Positions 1-8,767 of a DNA stretch of 64,000 nt are shown piece by piece. The notes beneath the pieces are model-generated. The model ran no database searches. It was not told the origin of the DNA and saw only the letters and a program-made list of their open reading frames with translations. Each line of letters begins with the position of its first letter. The first letter of the stretch is position 1. Source of the stretch: an uncultured Thermomicrobia bacterium (GTDB taxonomy: Bacteria; Chloroflexota; Chloroflexia; Thermomicrobiales; JALYUS01). The position numbers were made by a program, and so were the translations under genes. The stretch lies in assembly GCA_937968015.1 (NCBI GenBank), contig CALBSO010000045.1, forward strand, positions 1-64,000. Reading direction: 5' to 3'.

Positions 1-15
1 ACGAGCTTTCTGCCT

Positions 16-49
16 GTCTCGTGGGCTCGGAGATGTGTATAAGAGACAG
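16..49. other. Residual Nextera (Tn5) read-2 adapter
   Basis: Bases 16-49 match the 34-nt Illumina Nextera transposase read-2 adapter, which ends in the 19-bp Tn5 mosaic end AGATGTGTATAAGAGACAG at 31-49. This is library DNA and not genome. The 15 bases before it may be a chimeric tail, and genomic sequence can be trusted only from base 50. The sequence match is exact by eye. Confidence 0.97.
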
Positions 50-121
50 CCTTAACCCTCGCGCACTCGAAAGCCGGACAATCGGCACGCAAGTCGCGCA
101 AACAGAACGCTTATATCCATT

Positions 122-156
122 GTAGCAGGTGCTACCGCGTGTAACTATAGCACGCG
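122..156. repeat. Two adjacent short hairpins upstream of the lipoprotein gene
   Basis: GTAGCA-GG-TGCTAC (122-135) is followed directly by CGCGTG (136-141) and its complement CACGCG (151-156) with a 9-nt loop. They lie about 220 bases before the first gene. No U-run follows, so a terminator is not supported; an operator or folded leader is possible. I see no gene in 50-377. Confidence 0.4.
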
Positions 157-377
157 CAGGGTTGTGGTCAAGAGAAGGCTTTCTGACAGCCCGCCATCAC
201 CGGACGCTTCGGAGTCTGCGCTCATGGATGTCCCGATGTCGGGTCAACCGCTTGACGACGGGAATTTTGCTGGTATCGTGACAGGCATACGGAAAGCAAG
301 ACAACCTGGTGGCCACAGTCAGTCAAGTGGTAAGGACGTTCGGTCCTGTCGTGTTTGGTGAAAGGGAGAGGACAACT

Positions 378-2180
378 ATGAAACGCATCGCTCGTTTCCG
401 TCGGTACGCCGCAATGGCGCTCCTCGCGCTGATTGTGCCGTCGTTGCTTGCCGCCTGCGGTGGCAGTAGCGCCGCGACCAGTACCCCGGCCGCGACCAAG
501 GCAGCCGCCTCGACCGGCGCCGCGCCGACGACGGCTCCTGCCGCCGCGACGACCGCCGGTTCACCGGCCGCTGCAGCGACCACTGCGGGTGTGGCGCCGA
601 CGACCGCGCCCGCCGCGGGCGGCACGACCGCCGCCGCGAAGCCCGGCGGGCAAATCATCATGGGGCGCAACATCAATGATCTCATCACCTTCGATCCCGG
701 CCATGTCTATGAAATCTCGTCCAATCCGATCATGGCGGGCGCGTATGAGACGCTTGTCTTCCAAAACCCGCCGGACATCACGAAATACGTGCCTGTCCTC
801 GCCAAGGAAGTACCGACGACGCAAAATGGCGGCATCTCCGCTGATGGCAAGACCTACACCTTCAAGCTGCGTGACAATGTCAAGTTCCATACCGGCAACA
901 CGATGACCGCCGATGACTGGGTCTTCTCGATGCGGCGGCTGCATTACCTCTCGGACAACCCGTCGTTCCTCGCCGACCCGTTTAGTACCGCCACCGCGGT
1001 GAACGTGAAGGCGGTTGATCCGATGACCGTGCAGTTCACCCTTGCCGCGCCGAACGTCGCTTTCCTGTCCTACATGGCGACGAACAACACCGTCGTGCTT
1101 GATAGCAAGGCCGTCAAAGAGAAGGGCGGCACCGATGCACCGACCGCCAAGGACACCGACAAGGCAAAGGACTTCCTCGATCAGAACAGCGCGGGTACCG
1201 GCCCATTCATCCTCAAGTCCTTCAAAATCAAGGACGAGGTTGTGATGGACAAGAACCCGAACTACTGGGGTTCACCGGCGAAGTTCGACCGCTTCATTCT
1301 GAAACAGATGAAGGACTCCGGCACGGAGCGGCAGCAACTCGAAGCGGGAGCGATTGACATCGCCAATGACCTTGATCCGGACGCGGTGGCCGCGCTCGCC
1401 AAGAGTGGCAAGTACACGATCACCAAGGGCAATACGCTCGATCACGTCTATCTCGCGCTCAATACCTCGTCGGATGTTGGTGGCCTCCTCGCCAACAAAC
1501 TCGTACGGCAGGCGATCGGCTACGCGATTGACTATGATGGCATCATCAATGGCTTGCTGAAGGGTGCGGCGGTACGGCCACCGACGATCATTCCGCTCGG
1601 CCTGCTCGGCGTGGACAAGGTCACGCCGATGTACAAGACCGACCTCACCAAAGCGAAAGATTTGGTCAAGCAGGCAAACGCGGTGGGGCAGACGATCAAG
1701 CTTACCTACGGCGCGGGGGACGTCATCGAAGGCGTGGCGCTGGATACGCTCGCGCCAAAGTTGAAGGCGGATATCGAGCAGACCGGCCTGAAGGTTGAGT
1801 TAGTGCCGCAAGAGCCGCAACAGCGCCTCGCCGACTACCGTGCGGCCAAGTTGCAGTTCACCGTTTCCAGTTGGTCGCCGGACTACGCGGATGTCCACAC
1901 CTATGCCGAGCCGTTTGGCAAAACGGGTGGCGCGGCTGCCAAGCGCGTCAAGTACTCCAATCCCGAGGTGGACAAACTGCTCGCACAGGGCCTGACTGAG
2001 AACGATAGCGCGAAGCGCGCGGACATCTATGGGCAAATCCAGAAGATCATCCAGGACGACGCGCCGTTCCTCGTGATCGAGCAGCCGGTCGCGCAGATCG
2101 TGACAACGAAAGCGATCACCGGCTACGTCTATCATCCCGTGGACCTCGTCAATCCGTACCTGCTCGCCAAAGCGGGCTAA
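378..2180 (+). CDS. ABC transporter substrate-binding lipoprotein (SBP_bac_5, peptide/nickel family)
   Basis: Extracytoplasmic binding protein of a Dpp/Opp-type importer, 600 aa. The ATG at 378 follows GGGAGAGGA and opens a basic, hydrophobic leader ending in a lipobox (LAAC) near residue 24, so it should be lipid-anchored outside the membrane. Residues about 25-90 are a low-complexity Ala/Thr/Pro linker, a common tether in lipoproteins. The rest follows the family-5 layout, with an oligopeptide-type body that contains GGQIIMGRNINDL near the start and ends at YLLAKAG. An upstream in-frame start at 309 would bury the signal peptide and was not used. The two permease genes follow at once; the ATPases are not adjacent. 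The substrate cannot be read from sequence. Confidence 0.93.
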   Translation: MKRIARFRRYAAMALLALIVPSLLAACGGSSAATSTPAATKAAASTGAAPTTAPAAATTAGSPAAAATTAGVAPTTAPAAGGTTAAAKPGGQIIMGRNINDLITFDPGHVYEISSNPIMAGAYETLVFQNPPDITKYVPVLAKEVPTTQNGGISADGKTYTFKLRDNVKFHTGNTMTADDWVFSMRRLHYLSDNPSFLADPFSTATAVNVKAVDPMTVQFTLAAPNVAFLSYMATNNTVVLDSKAVKEKGGTDAPTAKDTDKAKDFLDQNSAGTGPFILKSFKIKDEVVMDKNPNYWGSPAKFDRFILKQMKDSGTERQQLEAGAIDIANDLDPDAVAALAKSGKYTITKGNTLDHVYLALNTSSDVGGLLANKLVRQAIGYAIDYDGIINGLLKGAAVRPPTIIPLGLLGVDKVTPMYKTDLTKAKDLVKQANAVGQTIKLTYGAGDVIEGVALDTLAPKLKADIEQTGLKVELVPQEPQQRLADYRAAKLQFTVSSWSPDYADVHTYAEPFGKTGGAAAKRVKYSNPEVDKLLAQGLTENDSAKRADIYGQIQKIIQDDAPFLVIEQPVAQIVTTKAITGYVYHPVDLVNPYLLAKAG

Positions 2181-2183
2181 CGG

Positions 2184-2256
2184 GAGCAATGAGCAACGAG
2201 CAATGAGCAATGAGGGATCGAATCAACTCATTGCTCATTGCTTTTCCCTCATTGCT
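2184..2256. repeat. Heptamer (GAGCAAT) inverted repeat / hairpin
   Basis: Five consecutive 7-nt units (GAGCAAT, GAGCAAC, GAGCAAT, GAGCAAT, GAGGGAT) run from 2184 to 2218. Bases 2200-2214 pair perfectly (15 bp) with 2227-2241 around a 12-nt loop, and a further CTCATTGCT copy follows. The element sits between the lipoprotein and permease genes of one operon, where it could lower downstream expression or protect the 3' end of the first message. It belongs to the same family as the elements at 4197, 12650 and 38021. Confidence 0.85.
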
Positions 2257-2269
2257 GAAGGAGTGACGC

Positions 2270-3280
2270 GTGGCACAGTATCTCGTCCGGCGATTGCTGC
2301 TATCGGTGGTTGTCTTGTTCCTGACCACGATCGCGACATTTACGCTGGCGCACTCCGTACCCGGCGATCCGACGGCGGCAATCGTCAGCGAGAAGATCGC
2401 CACGCCGGCAGTGATCGCGCAGGTACGCAAGAAGTATGGGCTGGATAAGCCCGTGCCGGTGCAGTACGTCCTCTATCTGAAGAACCTCCTGCACGGCGAT
2501 CTCGGTCAATCACTGACGACGCGCCATTCGGTCGGTCGTGATCTCAAGGAGTTCTTCCCCGCGACCGTCGAACTCGCGCTGTTCGCGATGATGTTCGCGA
2601 TGGTTGTCGGCGGGCCACTCGGTGTCCTCGCCGCCATTCGGCACAACGGCGCGGTGGATCACGCGGCGCGGGGCGTCTCCCTGCTGGGCACCGCCGTGCC
2701 CATTTACTATCTTGCCCTGCTCGCGCAGACCGTCTTCGCCTACCGTTTGAAGATTCTTCCGTTTGGCGGGCGGCTGGATGACGGTATTGATCCGCCCAAA
2801 CATCTCACGGGCCTGTACACCGTGGACGCACTGGTGCATGGGCAGTGGAATTTGCTGGGCATGGCGCTCAAGCATGTCCTTCTGCCCGGCATCGTGCTCG
2901 GGTCGTTCGCCATCGGCATCATTGCGCGGATGATCCGCTCGTCGTTGCTTGACGTGATGAACAATGATTACGTGCGCACCGCGCGGGCGAAAGGGTTGCC
3001 GGAACGCGCGGTGATCGGCAGCCACGCCTTGCGTAACGCGCTGATCCCCACCGTCACGGTGCTCGGCCTGACCTTCGGTGGTCTGCTGGCAGGCGCGGTC
3101 TTCACCGAATCCATCTTTCGCTGGCCGGGCCTCGGCCAGTACGCGGTGCAAACGGCGACGAAACTCGATTTCGCCGGCATCCTCGGCGTCACACTCGTCG
3201 TCGCGGTCGTCATTATTTCCCTCAATCTCCTGGTTGACATCCTCTACGGCTTCCTCGATCCTCGCATCCGCGTGAACTAA
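2270..3280 (+). CDS. dppB: ABC transporter permease, DppB type
   Basis: Inner-membrane permease of the importer, 336 aa. It starts at GTG 2270 after GAAGGAG and opens with MAQYLVRRLLLSVVVLF, the usual DppB/OppB N-terminus, then the conserved HSVPGDP region. Several TM helices follow, and the EAA-like loop that docks the ATPase is visible around RTARAKGLPERAVIGSHALR. The C-terminus ends in the family signature near YGFLDPRIRVN. The next permease begins 13 nt later, so the two are co-transcribed. Confidence 0.95.
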   Translation: MAQYLVRRLLLSVVVLFLTTIATFTLAHSVPGDPTAAIVSEKIATPAVIAQVRKKYGLDKPVPVQYVLYLKNLLHGDLGQSLTTRHSVGRDLKEFFPATVELALFAMMFAMVVGGPLGVLAAIRHNGAVDHAARGVSLLGTAVPIYYLALLAQTVFAYRLKILPFGGRLDDGIDPPKHLTGLYTVDALVHGQWNLLGMALKHVLLPGIVLGSFAIGIIARMIRSSLLDVMNNDYVRTARAKGLPERAVIGSHALRNALIPTVTVLGLTFGGLLAGAVFTESIFRWPGLGQYAVQTATKLDFAGILGVTLVVAVVIISLNLLVDILYGFLDPRIRVN

Positions 3281-3293
3281 AGAGGGCGAACGA

Positions 3294-4196
3294 ATGGCAA
3301 CGATACGTGCGGCCGAGAACGCGGCGGTCATATCGCAAAAGGTGCGGCGGGAGCGGTCGCCGTTCGTCAAGGCGCTGTTGTCGCTGCGTCGAAACCCGCT
3401 GGCGATGGTGGGTCTCGTGGTGTTGGCCCTCTGGCTGCTGATCGCCCTTACCGCACCCCTGATCGCGCCGGTCGAGCCGAACAAACAGGACATCAGCCAC
3501 CGGCTCCAGGGGCCGAACCGCGCGCATTTCTTCGGCACGGATGACCTGGGGCGGGACATTTTCAGCCGCGTCCTCTATGGCGCGCGGATTTCCGTCCCGG
3601 CGGGCATCCTGACGATTCTCGCCACGGGGACCATCGGGATCATCCTCGGCGCGTTCGCGGGCTACGTCGGCGGCTGGCTGGACAATATCATCATGCGCGC
3701 GGCGGATGTCGTGCTCGCGTTCCCCTCGATCATTCTCGCGATGGCAATCACGGCGGTACGCGGTGGGCCGAGTGTGGCGAACGCGCTCGTTGCGATCATC
3801 CTTGTGCTCTGGCCGGAGTACGCCCGTGTGATGCGCGGGGCGGTGCTCGCATTGAAGTCAAACGAGTATGTGACAGCGGCGGAGGCAATTGGGGCGACCC
3901 GCTGGCGGATCCTCGTCCGCCATATCCTGCCGGGCACGGACGCGCCGATCATCGTCAAGATGACGCTGGATATCGGCGCGGCGATCATCCTCATGGCGGG
4001 GCTGTCGTTCATCGGGCTTGGCGCGGTGCCGCCGAACCCGGAGTGGGGCGCGATGATCAATGCGTCCGTGGCGAAGTTCTATGACTGGTGGCTCGGCACC
4101 TTCCCCGCGCTCGCCATCATCAGCGTCGTCATGTCGCTCAACTTCGTCGGTGACGCCCTCCGCGACGCCCTCGATCCCCGTCTCAGAGGGAGATAA
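3294..4196 (+). CDS. dppC: ABC transporter permease, DppC type
   Basis: Second permease of the importer, 300 aa, expected to pair with the DppB protein. It has an N-terminal TM after RRNPLAMVGLV, the FFGTDDLGRDIFSR motif typical of DppC, and an EAA loop near TAAEAIGATRWRILVRH. It ends with DALDPRLRGR, the usual family C-terminus. No ATP-binding subunit follows: the operon ends in the strong hairpin at 4197-4246, so the ATPases must come from elsewhere. Confidence 0.95.
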   Translation: MATIRAAENAAVISQKVRRERSPFVKALLSLRRNPLAMVGLVVLALWLLIALTAPLIAPVEPNKQDISHRLQGPNRAHFFGTDDLGRDIFSRVLYGARISVPAGILTILATGTIGIILGAFAGYVGGWLDNIIMRAADVVLAFPSIILAMAITAVRGGPSVANALVAIILVLWPEYARVMRGAVLALKSNEYVTAAEAIGATRWRILVRHILPGTDAPIIVKMTLDIGAAIILMAGLSFIGLGAVPPNPEWGAMINASVAKFYDWWLGTFPALAIISVVMSLNFVGDALRDALDPRLRGR

Positions 4197-4246
4197 GACT
4201 GAGGACTGAGGACCGAGCGTTTCCACTCAGTCCTCAGTCCTCAGTC
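4197..4246. terminator. Bidirectional heptamer hairpin (GACTGAG units)
   Basis: Bases 4197-4212 pair perfectly (16 bp) with 4231-4246 around an 18-nt loop. Each arm is a tandem of the 7-nt unit GACTGAG. It lies between the convergent dppC and Fe-S carrier genes, where it could end transcription from both sides, although no long U-run is present. The unit differs from the GAGCAAT elements but the architecture is the same. Confidence 0.75.
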
Positions 4247-4259
4247 CTTTACCCTTCGT

Positions 4260-4667
4260 TTAGTGGCAGGCCTCCGCCTGGCCCTTTTTGCCCGCGACGC
4301 GGAAGGAGTGGCCGCAGCCGCAGGTGGAGGCAGCATTCGGATTCTTGACCGTGAAGCCGCGGCCGAGCAGCGAATCCATGTAGTCAACCTGCGAGCCTGC
4401 GACCATCTCCAGTGTCTCGTCATCCATCAATACCTTGACGCCGTCCACCTCGCTGACATTGTCGCCGGGGCGCTCCTGATTGTCGAAGAACATGCCGTAG
4501 GAGAAACCGGCGCAGCCGCCTCCCTGCACCATGATCCGCAAGTGGGCCTCTTTGCCCGCCGCGCGCTGCTCGCCGATCAGTTCGACAAGTTTCTCGCGGG
4601 CCGTATCGGTGAAGAAAACAGCATGCCCCTCGTCGGTCTCGGTCGGGGCTTGAATTTCCGTTACCAT
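4260..4667 (-). CDS. erpA: A-type iron-sulfur carrier (IscA/ErpA/HesB family)
   Basis: Small Fe-S cluster carrier, 135 aa, that passes clusters to apo-proteins. The three family cysteines are present: one in GGGCAGFSYG and two in CGCGHSF near the C-terminus. I chose ATG 4667 because GGAAGGAG lies just upstream; the open frame runs on to 4769 without a ribosome site, and the promoter-like box at 4709-4737 falls inside that extension. ErpA versus IscA cannot be settled from sequence alone. Confidence 0.9.
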   Translation of the reverse strand: MVTEIQAPTETDEGHAVFFTDTAREKLVELIGEQRAAGKEAHLRIMVQGGGCAGFSYGMFFDNQERPGDNVSEVDGVKVLMDDETLEMVAGSQVDYMDSLLGRGFTVKNPNAASTCGCGHSFRVAGKKGQAEACH

Positions 4668-4708
4668 CGTCGTGGGTCTCCTTCCGCCTGATCGCATCTT
4701 GTCCTGAG

Positions 4709-4737
4709 AGTATAGTCCTGACAGGGTGTGGCGTCTA
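4709..4737 (-). promoter_or_regulatory. Sigma70-like promoter for the Fe-S carrier gene
   Basis: On the minus strand TAGACG (4737-4732) and TATACT (4714-4709) are separated by 17 nt, about 40 bases before the chosen start. The -10 is close to consensus and the -35 matches four of six bases. Confidence 0.5.
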
Positions 4738-4818
4738 TAACGTTCGTATCGTGAAACATGGTCTTTCAATTTTTGTTCCGCTCATTGAGAATCCGTACGA
4801 TGGTAGGGGCGATACTCC

Positions 4819-6699
4819 TTACGTTTCGAGCATCGCCATCGTGGCCATGCCGTCGTTTGTGTGGCGGAGCGCGGTAGTATACAGGCGATGATACTGCCCC
4901 TGCTGTGTCATGAGTTCCGCGTGCGTGCCCCGCTCCACGATGCGGCCGCCATCAATGACGACGATCATGTCCGCCTCCACAATCGTCGAGAGGCGATGCG
5001 CGATGACGAGTGAGGTGCGGCCACGGAGCACCGTCCGCAATGCTTCCTGAATAATCAACTCCGTTTGCGTATCCACGCTGCTCGTCGCCTCATCGAGGAC
5101 GACGATGCGCGGGTCCGCCAGCACGACGCGGGCGAAGGCGATCAGTTGCCGCTGGCCGACACTCAGGCCGCTGCCGCGCTCGCCGACTTCCGCATCGTAT
5201 CCCTCCGGCAACTGGGCGATGAAATCATGGACGCCGACCGCCCGCGCTGCCGCCTCGATCTCCGCGTCGGTCGCGCCGAGCCTGCCGAAGCGAATATTCT
5301 CCTTGATCGTGGCGGAGAAGAGGAAGGTATCCTGCAGGACGATGCCGAACTGGCTCCTGAGTGATTCGAGCGTCACCTCGCGCACATCGTACCCGTCAAT
5401 CAGGACGCGGCCATCCCAGACATCGTAGAAGCGCGGCACGAGATTGATTGTGCTCGACTTGCCTGCGCCCGTTGGCCCGACGAAGGCGACGGTCGTGCCG
5501 GGTGGGATGGTCAGATCAATATCGCGCAGCACCGGTGTCGTGCCGTAGCCGAAGGTGACATGATCGAAGCGAATCTCGCCCGCGATGGGCGGCAGGGTGA
5601 TCGCGTCCGGCGCGTCCGTGATGTCCGGCGGTTCATCGAGGAGTTCGAAGACGCGCTCGGCGGCGACGGTGGCGGCCTGCAAGGTATTGTAGCGATCCGA
5701 GAGGGTGCGGACGGGCTGAAAGAAGCGCGCCACATAGCCGATGAAGGCGGTCAGCGCGCCAATGGTCAGCGTGCCGCTGATGACGGCGTTCCCGCCAATA
5801 ATCAGAACGATCACCGTCGCCATGCCGCTCATCATCTCTACGCTGGGGGCGAGCACGGAGTTGAGGCGGATCGAGTGGGTCGTTTCATTATAGACATTGC
5901 GGTTCAGCCGCTCAAATCGGACAAAATTCTCCTGCTCGCGCCGGAAGGACTGGATGGCGCGCATGCCGCTGATATTCTCCGCCGAATACCCGGTGAGGCG
6001 GCTCGTCGCGGCGCGCACGGCACGATAGACGCGAATCGCGAACCGCCGCCAGATCATCACCACAACGATCATGATCGGCAGGACGATGTACGAGAGGAGC
6101 GCCAGTTCGATGTTGATCGTCAGCATGGCGATGATGATGCCGACGAGTACCAGTAAGTCCGCGAAGAGGCCGATAATGCCGTCCGTCAGGAGGTCCTGGA
6201 GGACAGAAACATCGTTCTGCACGCGCGAAATGAGCCGCCCGACGCCCATCCGGTCGAAGGTCTTGAAGCCGAGAATCTGAATGTGCCGGAAGAGGGAATA
6301 GCGCAGATCGAAGATCACGCGATTGCCGATGCGCGTCGTCGTGTATCCCTGCGTCCAGCGCGCGGCGAAGACGAAGAGGACGCAGCCGAGGAAGATGCCG
6401 ACCGCGACCAACAGCGTGTGCGTGCGCTGCCGCGCGATACCCTGGTCAATCGCGATGCCCAGGAGTCGCGGCAGCGCCAGTTCGCCGAGCGTCTGGAGGG
6501 TGATCGCGATGAGCGAGATCGCGCATTGCGCCCGGTAGGGCCGCAGGAAGGCGAGCAGCCGCTTGGCGCTCTCGCGGTTGAGGCCGCGCCCGAGATCGTT
6601 CTCGCGGTCATCGAGCGAGAGGTACGGCTTCACGTCCGACGTGGCGTTCGAGATCGGATCCGTCGCGCCGTTGGTGGGCATCGTTGCGGTTCTGCTCAT
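4819..6699 (-). CDS. ABC exporter half-transporter, catalytically complete partner (MdlB-like)
   Basis: Fused membrane and ATPase half-transporter, 626 aa. A TM domain of about six helices spans roughly residues 50-340. The nucleotide-binding domain then has Walker A GPTGAGKSS, Walker B VVLDEATSSVD with the catalytic Glu, and an intact H-loop (IAHRLST). The signature is LSVGQ, not LSGGQ. The upstream gene is the reciprocal half: it has LSGGQ but lacks the catalytic Glu and the H-loop His. Together they fit a heterodimeric exporter with one working and one degenerate ATP site, as known for TM287/288-type pumps. The start overlaps the upstream stop in ATGA. The substrate is unknown. Confidence 0.93.
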   Translation of the reverse strand: MSRTATMPTNGATDPISNATSDVKPYLSLDDRENDLGRGLNRESAKRLLAFLRPYRAQCAISLIAITLQTLGELALPRLLGIAIDQGIARQRTHTLLVAVGIFLGCVLFVFAARWTQGYTTTRIGNRVIFDLRYSLFRHIQILGFKTFDRMGVGRLISRVQNDVSVLQDLLTDGIIGLFADLLVLVGIIIAMLTINIELALLSYIVLPIMIVVVMIWRRFAIRVYRAVRAATSRLTGYSAENISGMRAIQSFRREQENFVRFERLNRNVYNETTHSIRLNSVLAPSVEMMSGMATVIVLIIGGNAVISGTLTIGALTAFIGYVARFFQPVRTLSDRYNTLQAATVAAERVFELLDEPPDITDAPDAITLPPIAGEIRFDHVTFGYGTTPVLRDIDLTIPPGTTVAFVGPTGAGKSSTINLVPRFYDVWDGRVLIDGYDVREVTLESLRSQFGIVLQDTFLFSATIKENIRFGRLGATDAEIEAAARAVGVHDFIAQLPEGYDAEVGERGSGLSVGQRQLIAFARVVLADPRIVVLDEATSSVDTQTELIIQEALRTVLRGRTSLVIAHRLSTIVEADMIVVIDGGRIVERGTHAELMTQQGQYHRLYTTALRHTNDGMATMAMLET

Positions 6700-8549
6700 C
6701 CGTCGGCTCCCCTCACCCCCGACCCCTCTCCCTCACGGGGCGAGGGGAGCCGTGGCGAACCTGTTCCCCCTCTCCGCGTGACGGAGAGGGGGCTAGGGGG
6801 TGAGGTTCCCTGCGTCTGCACGTCGTAAATCTGGCGGTACGTGCCGCCGAGCGCGAGCAGTTCCGCGTGCGTGCCACGCTCAACGATCTCGCCGTCGTCG
6901 AGGACGCAAATTTGATCGGCGGTGCGGACGCTGCTCAACCGCTGGGCAATAATGAAGGTCGTCCGGCCTTCCATGAGAATATGAAGCGCTTGCTGAATCT
7001 CATACTCGGTCTCCATATCCACGCTGCTCGTCGCGTCATCGAGGATGAGGATGCGCGGGTTGAGGAGGAGCGCACGGGCGATTGCGACGCGCTGCTTCTG
7101 GCCACCGGAGAGATTGACGCCCCGCTCGCCGAGCAGGGTGTCATATCCCTCCGGAAGGCGGGAGATGAAGTTGTGCGCCTGCGCCGCCTGCGCCGCCGCG
7201 ATCACTTCCTCTCGCGTCGCGGTCGGGCGGCCATAGGCGATGTTCTCGTGGATCGAGTCGGAAAAGAGGAAGGTTTCCTGGAGGACAAAGCCGACGTTTG
7301 CGCGTAGGGTTGACAGATCCCACTGCCGGACATCAATGCCATCCACGCGCACGCTTCCGGCGCGGACATCATAGAAGCGGGCGAGTAACTGGATGATGCT
7401 GCTCTTGCCGCTGCCCGTCGCCCCAACAAGGGCGACGACCGAGCCGGGCGGCGCGTTGATCGAGACGCCGCGCAGGATTTCCCGGCTCTCACGCGAGTAG
7501 GCGAACCGGACTTCATCGAAGATGACATGGCCGCGCACTTCCTTCGGGCGATAGGCGTCCGGCGGGGTGACGATGCGCGGGCGGCGTTCGAGCACCTCGT
7601 AGATACGCTCGGTGCTGGCGAGGGCGAGCGCGACGTTGTTGACGATCGAACCAATTTGCCGGATCGGGTCCGTGAGTTGTGTCAGGTAGAGGTAGAAGGC
7701 GAGTAAGGTACCGACCTGAATCTGCCCGTGGATCACTTCCAGCCCGCCGACACCGATCACGAACGCCGTGCCCACGCCCGTAATCATCGGCATGTTCGCA
7801 TTCGCCAGCACGGAGAGTTTCGCGGCCTCCATCTGTCGGTGATAGTAGGTCATCCCCGCTGTCGCGAACTTCGCGGACTCAAAGTTCTCGCGCCCGAATG
7901 CGCGGACGAGTCGCATCCCGGCGAGGTTCTCCTGCAAAACGTTCATCGCTTGCCCATACTGCTGCTGCGCCCGTAAATAGCGGGGTCGCACGCGGGTGCC
8001 GAAGACGAGGGTCACACAAAAAAGGATGGGCACGATTGCCAGGGAGAGCAGCGCGAGTTGCCAGTTCAGCGTAAACATGATGATCGCGCTGCCCGCGACA
8101 AGGACCGTCGTTTGCAGCAGGACGCGGAAGGCGGGCGAGTAGAAGCGACGGATGTTGCGGATGTCTTCCGTCAGGCGGGAAAGAAGTTGGCCGGTCTGGG
8201 ACGCATCGTAGAAAGAGAACGAGAGCGCTTCGAGATGGCGAAAGAGGCGATTCCGCAGATCGTACCCGACCTTCTCTCCGATCCACTGCGTCGTCACGGA
8301 GCGGAAATAGGTCGTCACTGCCGAGAGGGCGGCGACGACCATAATCGCGATGGAGACTTCGATCAGCCGGCGGTGCTGCCCGGCGGCGATGCCATTGTTG
8401 ATCAGCGAGCGGATGAGCAACGGTTGGAGGAGCGAGAAGCCCATACTCAAGAAGATGCTCAGGACGCCGCCGATGGCCAGAAGCGGCGTATCCCACGCGT
8501 GGCGCAGCAAGCGTCGGACCAGATAGCGTACGCTGTGCTGATCGAGCAT
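6696..8549 (-). CDS. ABC exporter half-transporter with degenerate ATP site (MdlA-like)
   Basis: Partner of the next gene, 617 aa. The TM domain comes first, then an NBD with Walker A GATGSGKSS and a canonical LSGGQ signature. Walker B is ILDDATSSVD (Asp replaces the catalytic Glu) and the H-loop reads AQRLSS (Gln replaces His). These losses mark the non-hydrolysing half of a heterodimer. The last 35 or so residues (after YDVQTQ) are rich in Pro, Ser, Arg and Gly and are encoded by the palindromic repeat at 6705-6805, so they are probably not part of the ancestral protein. ATG 8549 follows GGGAGGG. Confidence 0.92.
   Translation of the reverse strand: MLDQHSVRYLVRRLLRHAWDTPLLAIGGVLSIFLSMGFSLLQPLLIRSLINNGIAAGQHRRLIEVSIAIMVVAALSAVTTYFRSVTTQWIGEKVGYDLRNRLFRHLEALSFSFYDASQTGQLLSRLTEDIRNIRRFYSPAFRVLLQTTVLVAGSAIIMFTLNWQLALLSLAIVPILFCVTLVFGTRVRPRYLRAQQQYGQAMNVLQENLAGMRLVRAFGRENFESAKFATAGMTYYHRQMEAAKLSVLANANMPMITGVGTAFVIGVGGLEVIHGQIQVGTLLAFYLYLTQLTDPIRQIGSIVNNVALALASTERIYEVLERRPRIVTPPDAYRPKEVRGHVIFDEVRFAYSRESREILRGVSINAPPGSVVALVGATGSGKSSIIQLLARFYDVRAGSVRVDGIDVRQWDLSTLRANVGFVLQETFLFSDSIHENIAYGRPTATREEVIAAAQAAQAHNFISRLPEGYDTLLGERGVNLSGGQKQRVAIARALLLNPRILILDDATSSVDMETEYEIQQALHILMEGRTTFIIAQRLSSVRTADQICVLDDGEIVERGTHAELLALGGTYRQIYDVQTQGTSPPSPLSVTRRGGTGSPRLPSPREGEGSGVRGADG
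6705..6805. repeat. Palindromic CCTCACCCCC-type repeat read as protein C-terminus
   Basis: Nested inverted repeats: CCTCACCCCC (6711-6720) pairs with GGGGGTGAGG (6796-6805); GGCTCCCCTC (6705-6714) with GAGGGGAGCC (6742-6751); and an 11-bp stem at 6766-6776/6782-6792. It is translated in frame as the tail of the upstream ABC half-transporter. A related copy lies at 26146-26245. The sequence resembles intergenic repeats seen in several bacterial phyla. Confidence 0.85.
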
Positions 8550-8626
8550 CAAGCCCTCCCACGGCCTACCGCTTGTGGAACACCCCGCATGTGCGACGAT
8601 GCTGACGGCGCCGATTTCACTCAGTG

Positions 8627-8654
8627 ATAATACACGATAACGAAACCGTGAAAA
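8627..8654 (-). promoter_or_regulatory. Possible promoter for the ABC exporter operon
   Basis: On the minus strand TTTTCA (8654-8649) and TATTAT (8632-8627) are 16 nt apart, about 78 bases before the exporter start. The match is moderate. The rest of 8550-8767 shows no gene. Confidence 0.35.
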
Positions 8655-8767
8655 CTGCTACAGTCGCTCCCACTCTGCGCGGGGAATGTCGGCATCACGC
8701 AGTATCCGCGAGAGCAAGCCTGTGCGGATGTCTCCTTGTGCCAAACGTGGGAACGCGCAGTCGTACC

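Noticed and set aside
16..49. Tn5 transposon end
   Set aside because: The mosaic end is part of the full 34-nt commercial adapter, so it is library DNA and not a resident transposon.
2510..3559. 349-codon minus-strand open frame over the permease genes
   Set aside because: Antisense to dppB/dppC, with low-complexity Arg/Glu/Asp-rich translation.
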